Assembly: GCA_946811185.2 (NCBI GenBank)
Contig: OX328105.1
Span: 39,234,845-39,298,844 of the forward strand
Direction of reading: 5' to 3'
Origin: Hippopus hippopus
Lineage: Eukaryota > Mollusca > Bivalvia > Cardiida > Cardiidae
DNA: 64,000 nt
Shown here: in pieces, positions 11,036 through 24,400 of the stretch
Numbering within the stretch: the first letter of the stretch is position 1
Layout of the letters: the number at the start of each line of letters is the position of its first letter
The notes under the pieces: generated by a model
What the model was told of the DNA's origin: nothing
The model's database searches: none
The model's input: only the letters and a program-made list of their open reading frames with translations
Made by a program: the position numbers and the translations under genes

Positions 11036-11390
11036 TCCCAGACCAGACGACAAATTCTAGACAGGTCCAAACCAAAAGAATTGCCGATGATAAATTGATT
11101 TAGGGTCCTATTAGGAGAAGGGATTAATTTTTGTCTTTGAAAAGACAAAGAACAGTGTGGGATATGCAAAAATGCTGGTAACCAGCATTTTCTCCTTTTA
11201 CCACAATATTTTCAAAAGGCCCTTTTCCAGTTGTTAAACCCTTTACCGCACAATGCCGACTTTTAACAACCCTGGGAGAGCAGCCTTCTACCAAAGAAAG
11301 ATTGCATCATTTGAGCCACATTAAAATTGTCGTCTGCAAATGCTATCGATTTGGACAAGGCGAAAACTTTGTCATCTCGTAAAGTGTTAA
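11036..11390. mobile_element. MITE A, reverse copy (11036-11237) abutting a copy with no hairpin (11234-11390)
   Basis: The copies share TTAA 11234-11237. The second copy has both forward outer arms and TTAA at 11387-11390, but the 67-bp palindrome is cleanly absent: GAGAGCAGCC runs directly into TTCTACCAAAG. Confidence 0.82.
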
Positions 11391-11812
11391 ATGATACCCA
11401 TTATGTATATCTTCCATTGATTTTCTTGATGTTGATGTCTTCTGCTGCACATTCCTTTCAGAATTCAAGCGTTATGCATGACCACTTATTCTTTCACAAT
11501 AACAATAATGATTTTTATGAACACATCATTCTGTGTATTCCAACATCATAATCTTTTATCCCAGCATTGAAATCTTTTCTTTTTTTTGTATCTGTCTTTT
11601 GTGCTGTCTGCTTTTCCCTCATTATTTTGTTGTCATCCATGGGTCTGTGTTTCATGTTTCGTCAATTTCTGTGAAGTTGACCTTGACCTCATTTTGGCTC
11701 TGGCTATTTTGGGATGTAAAAACTATATCTTGGGTCCCTCTTACAGTCCCTGCAAGTCAAACATAATGTGTAAGCCTTTTCTAGATGACAAAATTTTAGA
11801 CTGTTCTCAACC

Positions 11813-11945
11813 CTTAACTGTTTGCCAACCCTGAAAGAGACAGCTTTTGAAAACATTATGAGAAAAGGATAAATTGCTAATAACAAGCATTTTCTCCTTT
11901 TCAAATAGTCTTCTGTCTAATCTGATCTGGTAATTGTCTTCAAAA
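11813..11945 (+). mobile_element. MITE A fragment
   Basis: CCCTGAAAGAGACAGCTTTT leads into a diverged hairpin at 11835-11910. The right outer half is lost. Confidence 0.6.
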
Positions 11946-12024
11946 TCATAGTATTTTTCTATTTCATTATTGTGTGAAAATCACAATACTGTTCATCAGT
12001 TTTGGTATGAAAAGAATATAAAGC

Positions 12025-12253
12025 TTAACTCTTTACCACATTATCCCGACTTTTAACGACCCTGAAAGACAAGGCTTTTGAAAACACTGTGGGAAAAGGA
12101 GAAAATGCTGGTAACCAGCATTTTCGCCTTTTCCTACAATGTTTTCTACCCTTTCAGACACAAGTCCCATCATTTGAGCCATATTCATATTATTGTCTTT
12201 AAATGCTTTCAATTTTGAAAGGTTTTAATTTTTTTTATGTGGTAAAGGGTTAA
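12025..12253 (+). mobile_element. MITE A, full length (229 bp)
   Basis: TTAA 12025-12028 and 12250-12253. The hairpin is nearly perfect with one mismatch (TTTTCGCC). It lies less than 100 bp beyond the last exon of the minus-strand 185-residue gene. Confidence 0.85.
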
Positions 12254-12347
12254 AGATACATCTCTACAGCCAGAGAGAAAAAAATGCAGTTAAAACTTGA
12301 TACATGTAGTGTCTATAATGATTCAGATATTGGTCAGCTGTGTAAAC

Positions 12348-12424
12348 TTAAGTAAATATCCGATGAATATGGTATATGGGATAAAGAAACTCAAGAGATT
12401 GGTCCTCTTTAAAAACGGAAACAA
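12348..12424 (-). CDS. Terminal exon (exon 5) of the 185-residue membrane protein
   Basis: The acceptor is CTGTAG ending at 12425. Its first two bases complete a Val codon from exon 4. It then encodes 24 residues (VSVFKEDQSLEFLYPIYHIH...) and stops at TAA 12348-12350. The pyrimidine tract is modest, so this is the weakest exon. Confidence 0.55.
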
Positions 12425-15400
12425 CTACAGAGATAGCTTAGAAGGTTTCCAAAGCATGAAATGCATATTCTATCCATCGTAATATATTATGGAACCTTGC
12501 AGCCATCAGGGGCTAAATTTGGCATGAAAACATAAGAATGATTATAGTTTCATAAAGTAAGGATGAAATGGGTTAAAAACTGGCTGAAAACAAGTAAAGA
12601 TGTATTTTTAATACAAGAAGCTATTATTATTATTATAAGAAGAACTTGATATGAACACAGTGGAAAAAAAATGAAATTATGCTGCTACAAGTTTTTTCTC
12701 AAATCCAAAAGAAAACAAAATACTAGTTCTGCAGTTTCATGGCTTATTTTTGAAAAAATATTCTCTCAATATAGTTATGCAAGATATGATGTGTTTTGGC
12801 TCTAAAAGAGAACAAAACATTTGGAAAATGAGAAAATGCTGATTACCAGTATTTCCTCCTTTTCCCACAATATTTTTAAAAGCCTTCTTCATCAGAATCA
12901 TTAAAACACCTCCTTTTTTGGAAAACTTGTAAAGCCTTTACCACCCAATACCAAGTTTTAACTACCCTTAAGAAACACCTGTTTTGAAAATATTGTGAGA
13001 TATGCTCTGAATTTGTTCAAGTCCAAAATTTTGTCTTCTGGTAAAGAATTAAACAAACTAGAGGCGCTTGAGCGCCTGTATCGCTCCACAGGCCTGATAT
13101 TTCTATAATGGCGAAAGGAAGTTTTTAACAATTATCATTCAATCCTGCATTTTAGCTCACTGAAGAAACAATTTGGTAGACAACCACCATAGGAACTTAC
13201 CTGCAAAACAACAATGAAATCCAATGAATAGTTTTAGAGAAGAAATTTTTCAAAGATTTTACTTTATACCATAAAAGGAAAATGAGTCTCCCATAAAAGC
13301 CATGTTTTTTGACAGATCATTTTTTTTTTTTAAGGAATTCTGTAAACCTGTATCTAAGGAACATTCCTGCAAAATAATAATGCTATCCAAATAGCGGTTT
13401 GGGAGAAGATTTTTAAAGGTTTTTTACTTTGGTTGCCATGGCAACCAGAATTCTTCATGGAACACAATTATTTGAAGGAATTTGAAAGAGGACCACCAAA
13501 GGAACATTCCTGTGAAATTTGGTAAAAATCCAGTCAATAGTTTCTGAGGAGAAGTTTTTTAAAGAAAAAGTTTACGGACGCACGCACGGACGAACGAACG
13601 GATGGACGGACGCACGACCGACACAACGCCATGACAATAGCTCGCTGGCCTTTGGCCAGTGGAGCTAAAAAGAAATCCAATGTGCAAAAAAGCGGGTATA
13701 CCTACCTTTGCCACTTGGAATGATGGAAATGTCAGCATTGCCTACATGTATGCCATTTCTATTCTCATCTAGGATAATTTTATAATCTTTGTTAAATTTA
13801 AAAGATGGTTTTGAAGGTAAAAAGAGTTCTGTTTCCAGCACAAACTGATGGTTTTTAGGAGGTTGTATAAGTTCCAGGTAGTATTTAACAGTGTCTCTAA
13901 AACTTTGTACAATTTCACAAATATTCCATCTAGTCTGAAAGAAAGGAAAAGAATTATAGAATAACGATAAGATAAATCAATTCAAATGGGACTTTAATGC
14001 ATCTTCAAAGAGTATCGACCCAGGTCAGCCTGCACAGTCCATGCAGGTTGACCTGTGTTGAAACATCTTGCTTACAGTAAATTTTCTGCATGTCTCAGGA
14101 CCATTCTCCCTCTAATTCAGTTAGTAATTAGACAAAATGAATTTTATGAATCAATAATTATGTGATAACTGGCTTGGTATAATACATCACATAAATGATG
14201 CATTAACCCTTTATCAAACGATCCCGACATTTAATGGCCCAAAAGAAGAGGATGTTTGAAAACATTGTGAAAATGGAGAAAATGCTGGTAACCAGTTTTC
14301 AAAAACTCAATTTTTGTTGTTTGATAAAGGATGAAACCCCCTTTTGACACAGCAAGGCTCAAATGTTGAAGACGAACTTGAATCAACTAAATCTCGCAGG
14401 CCCATGAATATCTCCAGCAAGCCACCTTGTCACTAGACCAGGACATTCAACATTCAAATGGCAATAACTCCAGTAATAGTTTACCAAGCATAATGAAAAT
14501 TGCAAATGCACAAGTTTCAATGGCAGAGCATATTCTTCTTTTCCCACAATTATTTCTACCCCTTTCAAAGACAAAACCAATCATTTGAGTCCAGACTGTT
14601 GTCAGCTTATATGCTCTCAATATGGGAGAATGTAAAATTTTGTCCTCTAGTAGAGATTAAAACAATTCTCACATGTGAGGGAATCTAAACCAGATTTTAT
14701 TTTGTAAGTTTTCTTGAAATTCTTTACTGCAAAAAGAAAAAATGGGGTCAAAATCTCTTTTATAAGTATAATCATATTGTGAGAGAAATCAACTTATTCT
14801 TTTTTTTTTTGAAAGGCCAACAGTGCTTGCAATGAAGATATCTATTCATACTTTAATCATCAATTTCTGAGACTCTAGATGATAATTGGTAAATTATACA
14901 ATTAGAAAAACGAATAACACCCCTTTAACCCTTTACCAAGCAGCAAATTTCAGACTCTTCGAAATTCAAAACCTCTGCATTATGACAAATTCAAATTTGG
15001 TACAAATAAGTGTAAACTCTGTGATGAGGTAGAAAATACTGTGGGATAGGACAAATGCTGATTACCAGCAATTCTCTTTTTACCAATGTTTTCAACAAAA
15101 GCATTCCTGCTCAGGGTCATTAACACTCAGAATTGTGTGCCGAGCCCCGGTAGCTCAGTCGGTAGCGTACATGACTTGAGAACACGGGGTCCTGGGTTCG
15201 ATCCCTGACCATGACCCCTGGCTCGGCCAACTTCTTTCCGAGGATTGATGATAGTCAGTGTGACAGGATTCATTCCTCTCCCACCGCTGACCATTGTTTT
15301 GACAATGATTATGTGGGAAAGAAGCCAGTGGCTTGGAAAGAAAATTGTGCGAAATACTGGTAAAAGAGACTCCAGGAACGCATAGATAGGTACACTGGCC

Positions 15401-18400
15401 GCCGCGATGTAACTGAAATAATGTTGAAAACGGCGTTAAACACCATACAATCAATACAATCAATCAGAATTGTGTGGTAAAGTGTTAACCCATTTCCACA
15501 CAATCCCAACTTTAAACAACCCTAAGGAAGACAGCTTTTGATAACAATGTTGGAAAAGGAGGAAATCCTGTTAACCAGCATTTTCTCTTTTATGCAAAAT
15601 GCTTCTCTACCCTTGCAAAAACAAACTTCAATTTCTGAGCAGCATTTATTTTGTCCTCTGCATATGCATTTAATTTGGACAAGTCTAAAATTTTGTCCTT
15701 TGATAAACAGTTCATAATCAACACCTGAAAAACAAAGGCAATGGAGGGTGGAATCACTAATTGTTAAATCAATCAACTTCCTGCATAGTAAAGTACATGT
15801 GTGGGTATCACATCAAAGTAACTGTTGTGTACCGGTTGCTATGATACCAGGGTAAACAAAGCCTATACTCATTTCCAACAATGCTTCTCAATTATTCATT
15901 TGAGGCTTTCATGCTTATTTTTACTCTTTACTAGATGACAAAATTTTATCACAATCAAATAATTCCACAAGGAACTCTTACCAAACGACAAAATTTTAGA
16001 CTCATCCAAATTGAAAGCATTTGCAGACGACAAATTCAATGTGACTCAAAAATTAAAATTTGTATTGGGAAGGGTAGAAAACACTATGGGAAAAGGAGAA
16101 AATGCTGGTTACCAGCATTTTCTCCTTTTTCCACAATGTTTTCAAAAAGCTTCTTTCTCAGAATTGTGAAAAACAGGGATTGTTTGGTAAAGGGTTGAAC
16201 CCCATTTCACAAGGGCCCTTTTGAATGATAATATAAATGCTTAGACTCACCATAAAAAGGGGACATAATGATATCACTATCACCCATATGACGAGACTTC
16301 CTAATGCACCACCTTGCACAAGTCTGCATTCTTCAGCATTGTCCCTGTGAGACAAAAAATGGAAAAAATTGTATGCTGACACATTCTGCAACTAAAAATC
16401 AAGAGAAAACTGTCATACACCTAAAAAAGATGACAATGAAGGAACAGTTCATTTGTCTAATTGTCTACTATTTCATTTTAAAACAGAGAAAGAATTCCAT
16501 AAGGAGTTGAAATACAATAAAACACACAATCATTGTAACTTTAGAAACACTCTTTTTTTTTCAATATTTCCCCCTCCATTTAGAAAGAAAACTTTACGGT
16601 AGTTCATCCAAATTAGGCAAATATAATGAAAAAAACAATGTTTCCATATGATGTTTCACATTATTTTATTAATTCTTAACTAAACTACAAAAACTTTAGA
16701 CTCGTTCAAATTCAAAGCATTTGCAGACTAATTTTAATTATAGATGGCCCAGACGATGAAAATTTTCCTTTATAAAGTAGAAAACATTGTGGGAAAAGGA
16801 GAAAATGCTGGTCACCAGATTTTTTTCCTTTTCCCATGTTTTCAAAAGCCTTCTTCCTCAGGGTTGTTAAATTTGGCATTTTGTGATAAAGGGTTAATCA
16901 CTCCGATGAAACGTTTTAACTCTTTACAGGAAGAAATTTTAGACCTGTCACCAAAGGTAGACAACAAATTACCGGTAGATGTGTCTCAAAAGATGTAGAA
17001 ATTTAGTATGAAAGAGTTGAAAACACTGAGGCAAAATGATTTCATTCTTTGGTGTTTAATGCCATTTTCATCTTTATTTAAGTTATACTGTGGCTGCCAG
17101 TACACTTATCTATGCTTTCCTGGGGTTTCTTTGACAAGAACTTTGCACAATATTCCTCCCAAGCCGCTACCTGCTTTCCCACATAGCTGTAGGAACAGTG
17201 ATCAAGGGGTGAAAGTCTCGGAATGAATCCTGTCACAAATTTCTCAATGACTGTCATCAATCCTTGGAAAGGGATTGAGTACCTGGGGATTCAAGCAAGC
17301 TACCCCATGTTCTCAAGTCCTGTGTGCTACTGACTGCGCAACAGGCTTGGTGAGGAAAATTGAAAAAACACTGGTACCAATATTTCTAAAGCTGCAGATG
17401 ACAAATTATTTGTCGTTTAGTGGATGATTTCTAATCTTAAACGGGTAGTAAACATTGTGGAAAAAGGAGAAAATGCTGGTTACCAGCATTTTCTCCTTTT
17501 CCCACAATGTTTTCTAACAGTGGTTTAACAGCTTAAGTCGTATCAAGGCATCAGTGCACCTACGCATGTGTTGTCTGGCTTTCTCACACCAGTATTAACA
17601 CAACTTCCTTTCCAAGCCACTAACTGCTGTTCTCACATGCATCACAGGTGAGAGGCAAAAAATGGCTGGGAAGGAAGTTTGTGGCAACTGGATATCGAAC
17701 CCGTAACCATCTGGTCACCTGTCACTATATGCTAAGTACAGAGCTTTTGGCCAAGCCCCCATAATCTTTTCAAAAGGGTCCTTCCTCAAGGTGGTAAAAT
17801 TAGGATTTTTTTTAGTGTAGGAGAAAGGATTCGACTTAGTTTGATTCATCCTAGCCTGATGTGTTTTTTTACGCAACACTGAACTTACAGGGCGTTGACG
17901 GAAAGACAAGGAAACATACATGTAGTTCATTGCAATCAATAGTAACCCTTTTGTGAGACACGTAAGAAAATTCAACACTTTGCCTATCAATCCCAACTAA
18001 CGGCCTAGAGTTTTTTTTTTTTAAATCATAGTTGGAAAAGGAGAAAATGCTGACAGTCAGCATTTCATCCTTTTCCCACAATGTTTTTTTAACCTTTTTC
18101 AAACACATTTTAATCCCTTCATTTGAACCATATTTAATTTGTCCTCTCCAAAAGCTGCTTTTGGGTTTTAGTATAGATCAAGATCAGACTCTACAAAACA
18201 TAGTTTGATCCTGGATTTAATCTGTCAAATACTGTTCATGACTTGGCAAACCTATTGTGACATGGAAAAATGAAGCTTTTCTCAGAGAATGAGTATATTC
18301 ATTTTGTTTCACTCCATTGGTTAGATTTGTTTGTACTGTTTAACACCAAATCTCAGATATATAATCACAGCCAGTGCACCTATCCATGGATTCCTAGTCT

Positions 18401-21400
18401 TTTACTAGTACTGTGAACAATATTTTTTCCAAGCCACTGGCTGCTTTCCCACAAAACCATTGTTGAAACAATGATCAGCATTGAGAGAGAAATGAAGCAT
18501 GTCACAGTGACTAAGATCAATTCTCTGAAAGAAATTTGCCGAGCTGGGGATTCAAACCAGCTACCCCCTGGTCTCAAGTCTCCAATTGCGCTTCCGGGCT
18601 TGGCTAAGGGTTAGCAAGAAATATCTTTAAAAAAAGATAGACCTGGCATGAATTTGCCAGCAAGTAGGCAAGGGACCTTAAAATAAACATATCTGCATGT
18701 TTTACCAATCACAAATTTAATCATTTGTTATCAGTACCAAAAAGTAGGTCAAAAGCCAGCACGTTCTGCTGTGCTGAAAAATTGAAAACTGAATTGAAAA
18801 GCACTTTGTAACAGCTGTTGGAGAGAAAACAGAAACAATGTTTATGTAACTTACAAAACTCAAGAAAATGGTGTACTGATTGATTGTATGGTGTTCTTGG
18901 TCATATTACTTCTACAGCTCAATAAAACCTTTCACTACTGAATAAATAAATTGCATTTTCTCAAAGGTTAAAAATACATTTCCTCTGCAAGATCAGGAGA
19001 CAGTTCGGTCATAATCTAGAATACAGCAGAGGACTGTGCAGATCAGAGATCAGACTGCACGTTCTGTGCAGTCTGATCTTGATCTACACTGTCCACAAAA
19101 GCTTCTGGTGTAGTCTATGGTATGGAAAGAGTTGGACCTTTATGAAACCAATTTAAGTTTAAACAAACCCAAGAACGAAAGCCTTTGAAATCATAGCGGG
19201 AAAAGGAGAAAACACTGGCAGGATCAGACTGTATGTTTTGTTTTGCCTGATCTTGCTTCATATTGTCCACAAGACCCTTCAGTCTAATGCCAATAAAGCA
19301 GTGAACAAGGTAACTCTTTCAGCACAAATAATATAGACTAGATCTCTGTCCATAACTAACAATATAAACCTCTGAAACTCAGAAACATTCTAGTCATGTA
19401 CGCTTAACTAAAAAGTAAAAATGCAAACAGCATAGTTCTACTATCGACAACATATTCTGTGCATCTGATGCTGTTCACGAAAGTCCCTGTTTTTGGCCAT
19501 GGCGCTGAAACTCTACCAGAGGATTATAATTTAGACTGGTTCATTTTATAAAGCATTTGGAGAAAAATATGCTGCTCAAATGATGGGATTTGATTTCTAT
19601 TGGTGTAAAACAGTGTGGGGTAAAAAAAAATGCTGGTTAGCAACATACTCTGCTTTCTCTGCATTGTTTTCAAAAGCATTCTTCACCAGGGTTGTTAAAA
19701 TCACAGATTGTTTGGTCAAGGTCTAAAAATGTGAAATGCAATTGAAACAAACTTTTTTTGAAAAATAGTGCTGCAAATATACAAACTATTCATTTGTTAC
19801 ATTTTCATTTTGACTAATCTTTTTTCGTCTTTATCTTATCTTTTCCTCACTTAAATGTTTTGTCAAGGATTCTTTTGTATACTCAGTTTATCAGCTTCCA
19901 AATTTCATAGAAAAAGATTAACAGTTTCAGTTTATTTATTGATACATACAGGCCACTGGCCCATCATACAAAAGCATATATACATCTATAAATCTTGACA
20001 GAGTTGCCAATCAAAATATGTATGTATGAATTCATGAGTACAAATATGTACAGATGCATATAAAGTTCTTTCTCACAATAACAACAGCAATCAATCTAAT
20101 ATAGACCAAACTATAAGCAGTAGCTTATTAAATATTAAACTTTGTAGGAATGTAATGAACATCTTTACGTTACACCGTTTCATATCGTCGGTTCACTTCA
20201 AAAATCCAACAACCGCAGCTAACTAAGCCGCGGTTATTAGGTTTTGTAAGGAAAACGGCATTTGGGTAAAGATTCAAAAGATAGCTTGTATTAATCGATT
20301 TCGTGACAAAATTTGACTTAAAAATAAATCGGATTGTCAAAAAAAGAGTGTACCATAGTATCGATCTCATCTCTACTAATTATACCATATCGATTACAAT
20401 AATAAACTCAAAGTGCTTTGGTATTAACTCAGGAAATACTGATGGTTTAATGCAACAACTAAATTTCAGATGTCTCCACTTGTAAAACTTTGTGAATAAA
20501 AATAGCAACTTTTCTTATGACAAAATTATTAGTGCTAGACAATAGATGGTAAAGATCATTTCTTGTAGGATTTCCACTAAACCAGTTATATAAATATTTT
20601 GTCTGGAGCTCAGAGTATCGTGGACATTGGAAGAAAACATGAAATTCGTCCTCAATACAATTAACATGATACATATCCAAGCAAAATGTACAAATTCTAT
20701 CATCTCTATCAATACCCAAATACCAACCTACTTCTATGTTTAATGTATGGCTACTACATCGAAAACGAGCAAGTGCTTTTCTTAGCTGATATGATAAACC
20801 CACAGTTAAATATTTTTCGGGCGTGAGTAATGACTTAAAATTTTTATAGAAGGAACAGCGATTAGAATTGTTTACCATATCTCTCCAGTTTTGTGTTGCA
20901 CAGTCTTTGAGACGTTGAGAGAAAACAGAAAGAAACAAGTCCGTATCTCCAATTTCTTGTGTCACCCAAACAATTCCAAACCCCTATAGATATAGCAATT
21001 GACTGATGATGCCCAAGTTTCACAGCCAATATCATCTAAATTTTTAATCATTTTGTAACAGCTACCGGGATATCGATGTATCGGCATATGTATAAGTTTT
21101 GTCCAGTATTTTACGGCTTTATAATGATATTCTACATATAGAGGTAATCTACCACATTCGCCGAGAACCATACAGTCGTTTACTGACTTATTAATGCCTA
21201 AAAATTCTTTACAATATAAAATTTGTACTTTTTCTAATTGTTCCGAAATTTCAGTTCCAAAAATCTCCGATCCGTATAAAAGAAGAGGTTTAACCATAGT
21301 GTCGAATAGTTTGAAATAATCATGGTAATAAAAACTTCCAAATCTATGTTTGAATGACTTTATGGCGAAAATTGTCTTTTTTGCTTCACTAGCTAATTTG

Positions 21401-24400
21401 TTTTTTGCTTTGGACCATGACAGTTTAGGTGTAAAAAGTAAACCCATGTATTTGTAGAATGGTGTTACTCTGATTGGATTTTTGCCAAATTTCCATTTTT
21501 CATAATATCTTAGTGGACCAACATTTCTGAAAAACATTACTTCAGTCTTGTTCTGATTGATCGACATACCAGTTTGATTGCAAAATTCGTGTATAGAATT
21601 GAGTTGTTGTTGTAAATTTATTGCGGTTTCAGCACAGTTAGCTACATCATCGGCAAATAAGATAACAAGATATTTGGAAAATCGTCCAATACAAAAATAC
21701 CGCTGTGCCCTTTATCTCGTAACAAGGTACATAAATCATTGATGTACAGATTAAAAATTATGTTGCTTGTTATGTCCCCTTGTCGGGTACCTACGGCACA
21801 TGTGAACCGATCAGATAATTTATCATTAATGCGGACATAACTATTCATTTTGGAATACATAGATACTAAAATTTGCAGAATTTTGCCATTTAAACCCTTT
21901 CGTTTTAAACTTGTGAATAGATTGAGATGATTAATATAGTCAAATGCTTTCTGAAAGTCAATAAATAGCATGTAAAATCTACCCCCCGGCTTACTAATAT
22001 ATTTTTGAATGAGACATTGCAAAATGAACATATTGTTTACAGTAGAGTAGCCTGGCCTAAATCCGGCTTGCGCCTCGTCTAATTTATTGTAAGTTTTAGC
22101 CCATGTACATAATCTTTTATGTATAATGTTTGAAAAAATTTTGTATGATACATTGATTAAGGAGATCCTTCTGTAATTTGATGGATCGTCCTTTGACCCT
22201 GATTTGTGGACAGGTACTATTATACTTTCCCGCCACTTGTCTGGAAATATACCAGTATTGAATATTTCATTAAAAAGGGAGCATAGATATGGCGTAATTA
22301 ATTCACAAGTATGTTTATAAAATTCGGACCCTATACCATCGGTACCTTGTGCTTTTCCATTTTTTAGGGATTTGATACTTAAGGTTATTTCTTCAATACT
22401 TATAGGTTTTTTCAGAATTTGGTTTTGATTATTATCTAAAATGTTTTCAAACGGAAATGTTGCTATCAATGGTTGGTTATCTTTATGCAGTAAATTTTGA
22501 AAACAGTCTCTCCATTTATCAGTATCGTCATAACTGATCATTTGCAGTTTAGATCCACTTTGTTTTAAAATTGACCAAAATAATTTTGGGTTGTTTCTGG
22601 AATCAACCAATTTACGTTTATCAGTATTTTGGAATTCTAACTTTTTTTGCTTACATGTCGTTTTAAATGATTTTTGGGTCTGAAGGTAGATAGCTAGATC
22701 AGCAGGATTATTAGTATATCTAAAACGTCTCAATGCAAGAAACTTTGTGTACTTTTGATTTTTCGCACTGAGTGTCCAACCACAGCTGGTTGGTGGTTTC
22801 ACCCCGTTTAGTTTTTGTCATTTTCATACATTCGGCAGAACTATGATACAACTCTATGATTGATTCCACAGCCCTGTTGATGTCAAATGTAATAAGATTT
22901 GTTAATTTTGAGGACATATTTGCAATATTCTTTCTAAACAGAATCATAAAACTATTCAAATGTAACTCATTCCATTTGTAATTTTACAAGGTTGCGTAGA
23001 CTATTCTGTTTGTCTATAGAATTAACAGTGTAACGCCACTGTCTATGCTTAAAACTAAATCGGGTATGAAGAGGTAAATGGTCTGACTCAGTCTGCTCGA
23101 CTACATTGAAGTATGAAATAAAAGGAAAAAGTGATGTTGATGCTATATGGTAGTCTACCACACTACAACCATTACTTGTAAAGCACGTAAAATTTCCATC
23201 TACATTGTCAAATAGTCTTCCATTCAGGAAATGTAGATTATGTGTACAGCAAAGATCGACTAAAGTACTGCCAAATAAATTATACCTTTCTGAATCTTTG
23301 TTATTCCTTGGCATATTAAAATTGTCATCGTTATATATTACATCCGTGTTGAAAACAAATTGTAAATTGTCATCAGGGATGAAATCAATAAAATTCTTTG
23401 TACAGGCATTAAGATCGCCTACCAAAAATATAGAACATGCTGGATACCCGCTTCTGATTGTACATATATTATTTTCGAGAGACAAAATTCCATTTTTCTC
23501 GTCAAAATTATCGTAAATTTTTTAACCCTCTGGTGACACATATGTTACATACAAAATCATATCAGACATGTCCTGGAAAATGCTTGTTCTTAAGTACAGT
23601 ATTATACAATCTTGAAAATCATTATACAACCGAGATACAAATCGACTGATCAATAGATTTTTCTTGACAAATACCATTATTCCCCCATTGTTTCTAATAC
23701 TATTTTTCTTTTTCTTTCTGACTACATCAAAAGTTAAATAATTGTCTAAAAGGTCTTTGAATTCAACGGTGTAATCACTCCAAGTCTCTATTAGGCCAAA
23801 TATATCAAATTCTTTCAAAAATTTTTTCAAATCATAGTCGTTGGTGAATTTTTTAAGTCCACAAATATTCCACGTGGCAATGTTTATGTTTATTTCTGGG
23901 CCTTGACCGCTGTCCTATTCGTCACCGCCCCCCGCACCCGTGCTTGCCGTTGATTGGTCAGTATTCATTACGAGGTTGTCCTGCGTATTCTGACTATTTT
24001 GTATTGGCTGTTGCTGACCTCCTGACCCCCCTACTCTCACGATATTATTGGACAACTGATCAAATGTGTATGTCACTCCTTCTATAATTAGTTTATCATA
24101 TTTTAGGCATGCATTTTCACCCTTATGTCTAACGCGAACTAGCCACTTACTCAGCTCTCGTCTTTGTTTCTGTACCCTTTCTGTAAAGTCCTCTTTGACG
24201 AAATACTTGGATTTCCTGTCAAGAACCGAGTTAGCTCTTGCAAAAACGGCTTCCCTGTCCTTGAATTTATTAAATATAACAATTATAGGACAGTTTTTTG
24301 TCTTTCTAGAACCAACGCGATGTTCCCTTTCTATTTCAATTGCATCATGACTCGGTAGATTTAAATCGTCCTTCATAAATATGCACACCCTTTCTTCCAT

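Noticed and set aside
11386..11766. Frames near 11330-11830 as exons of a plus-strand gene
   Set aside because: They overlap MITE A ends, have no consistent splice phase and no recognisable domain.
15145..15222. Possible tRNA gene
   Set aside because: A and B boxes are present, but the sequence runs into a SINE body with a 13-bp target duplication around the whole 324 bp; it is a SINE head. The same applies at 63478 and 57960.
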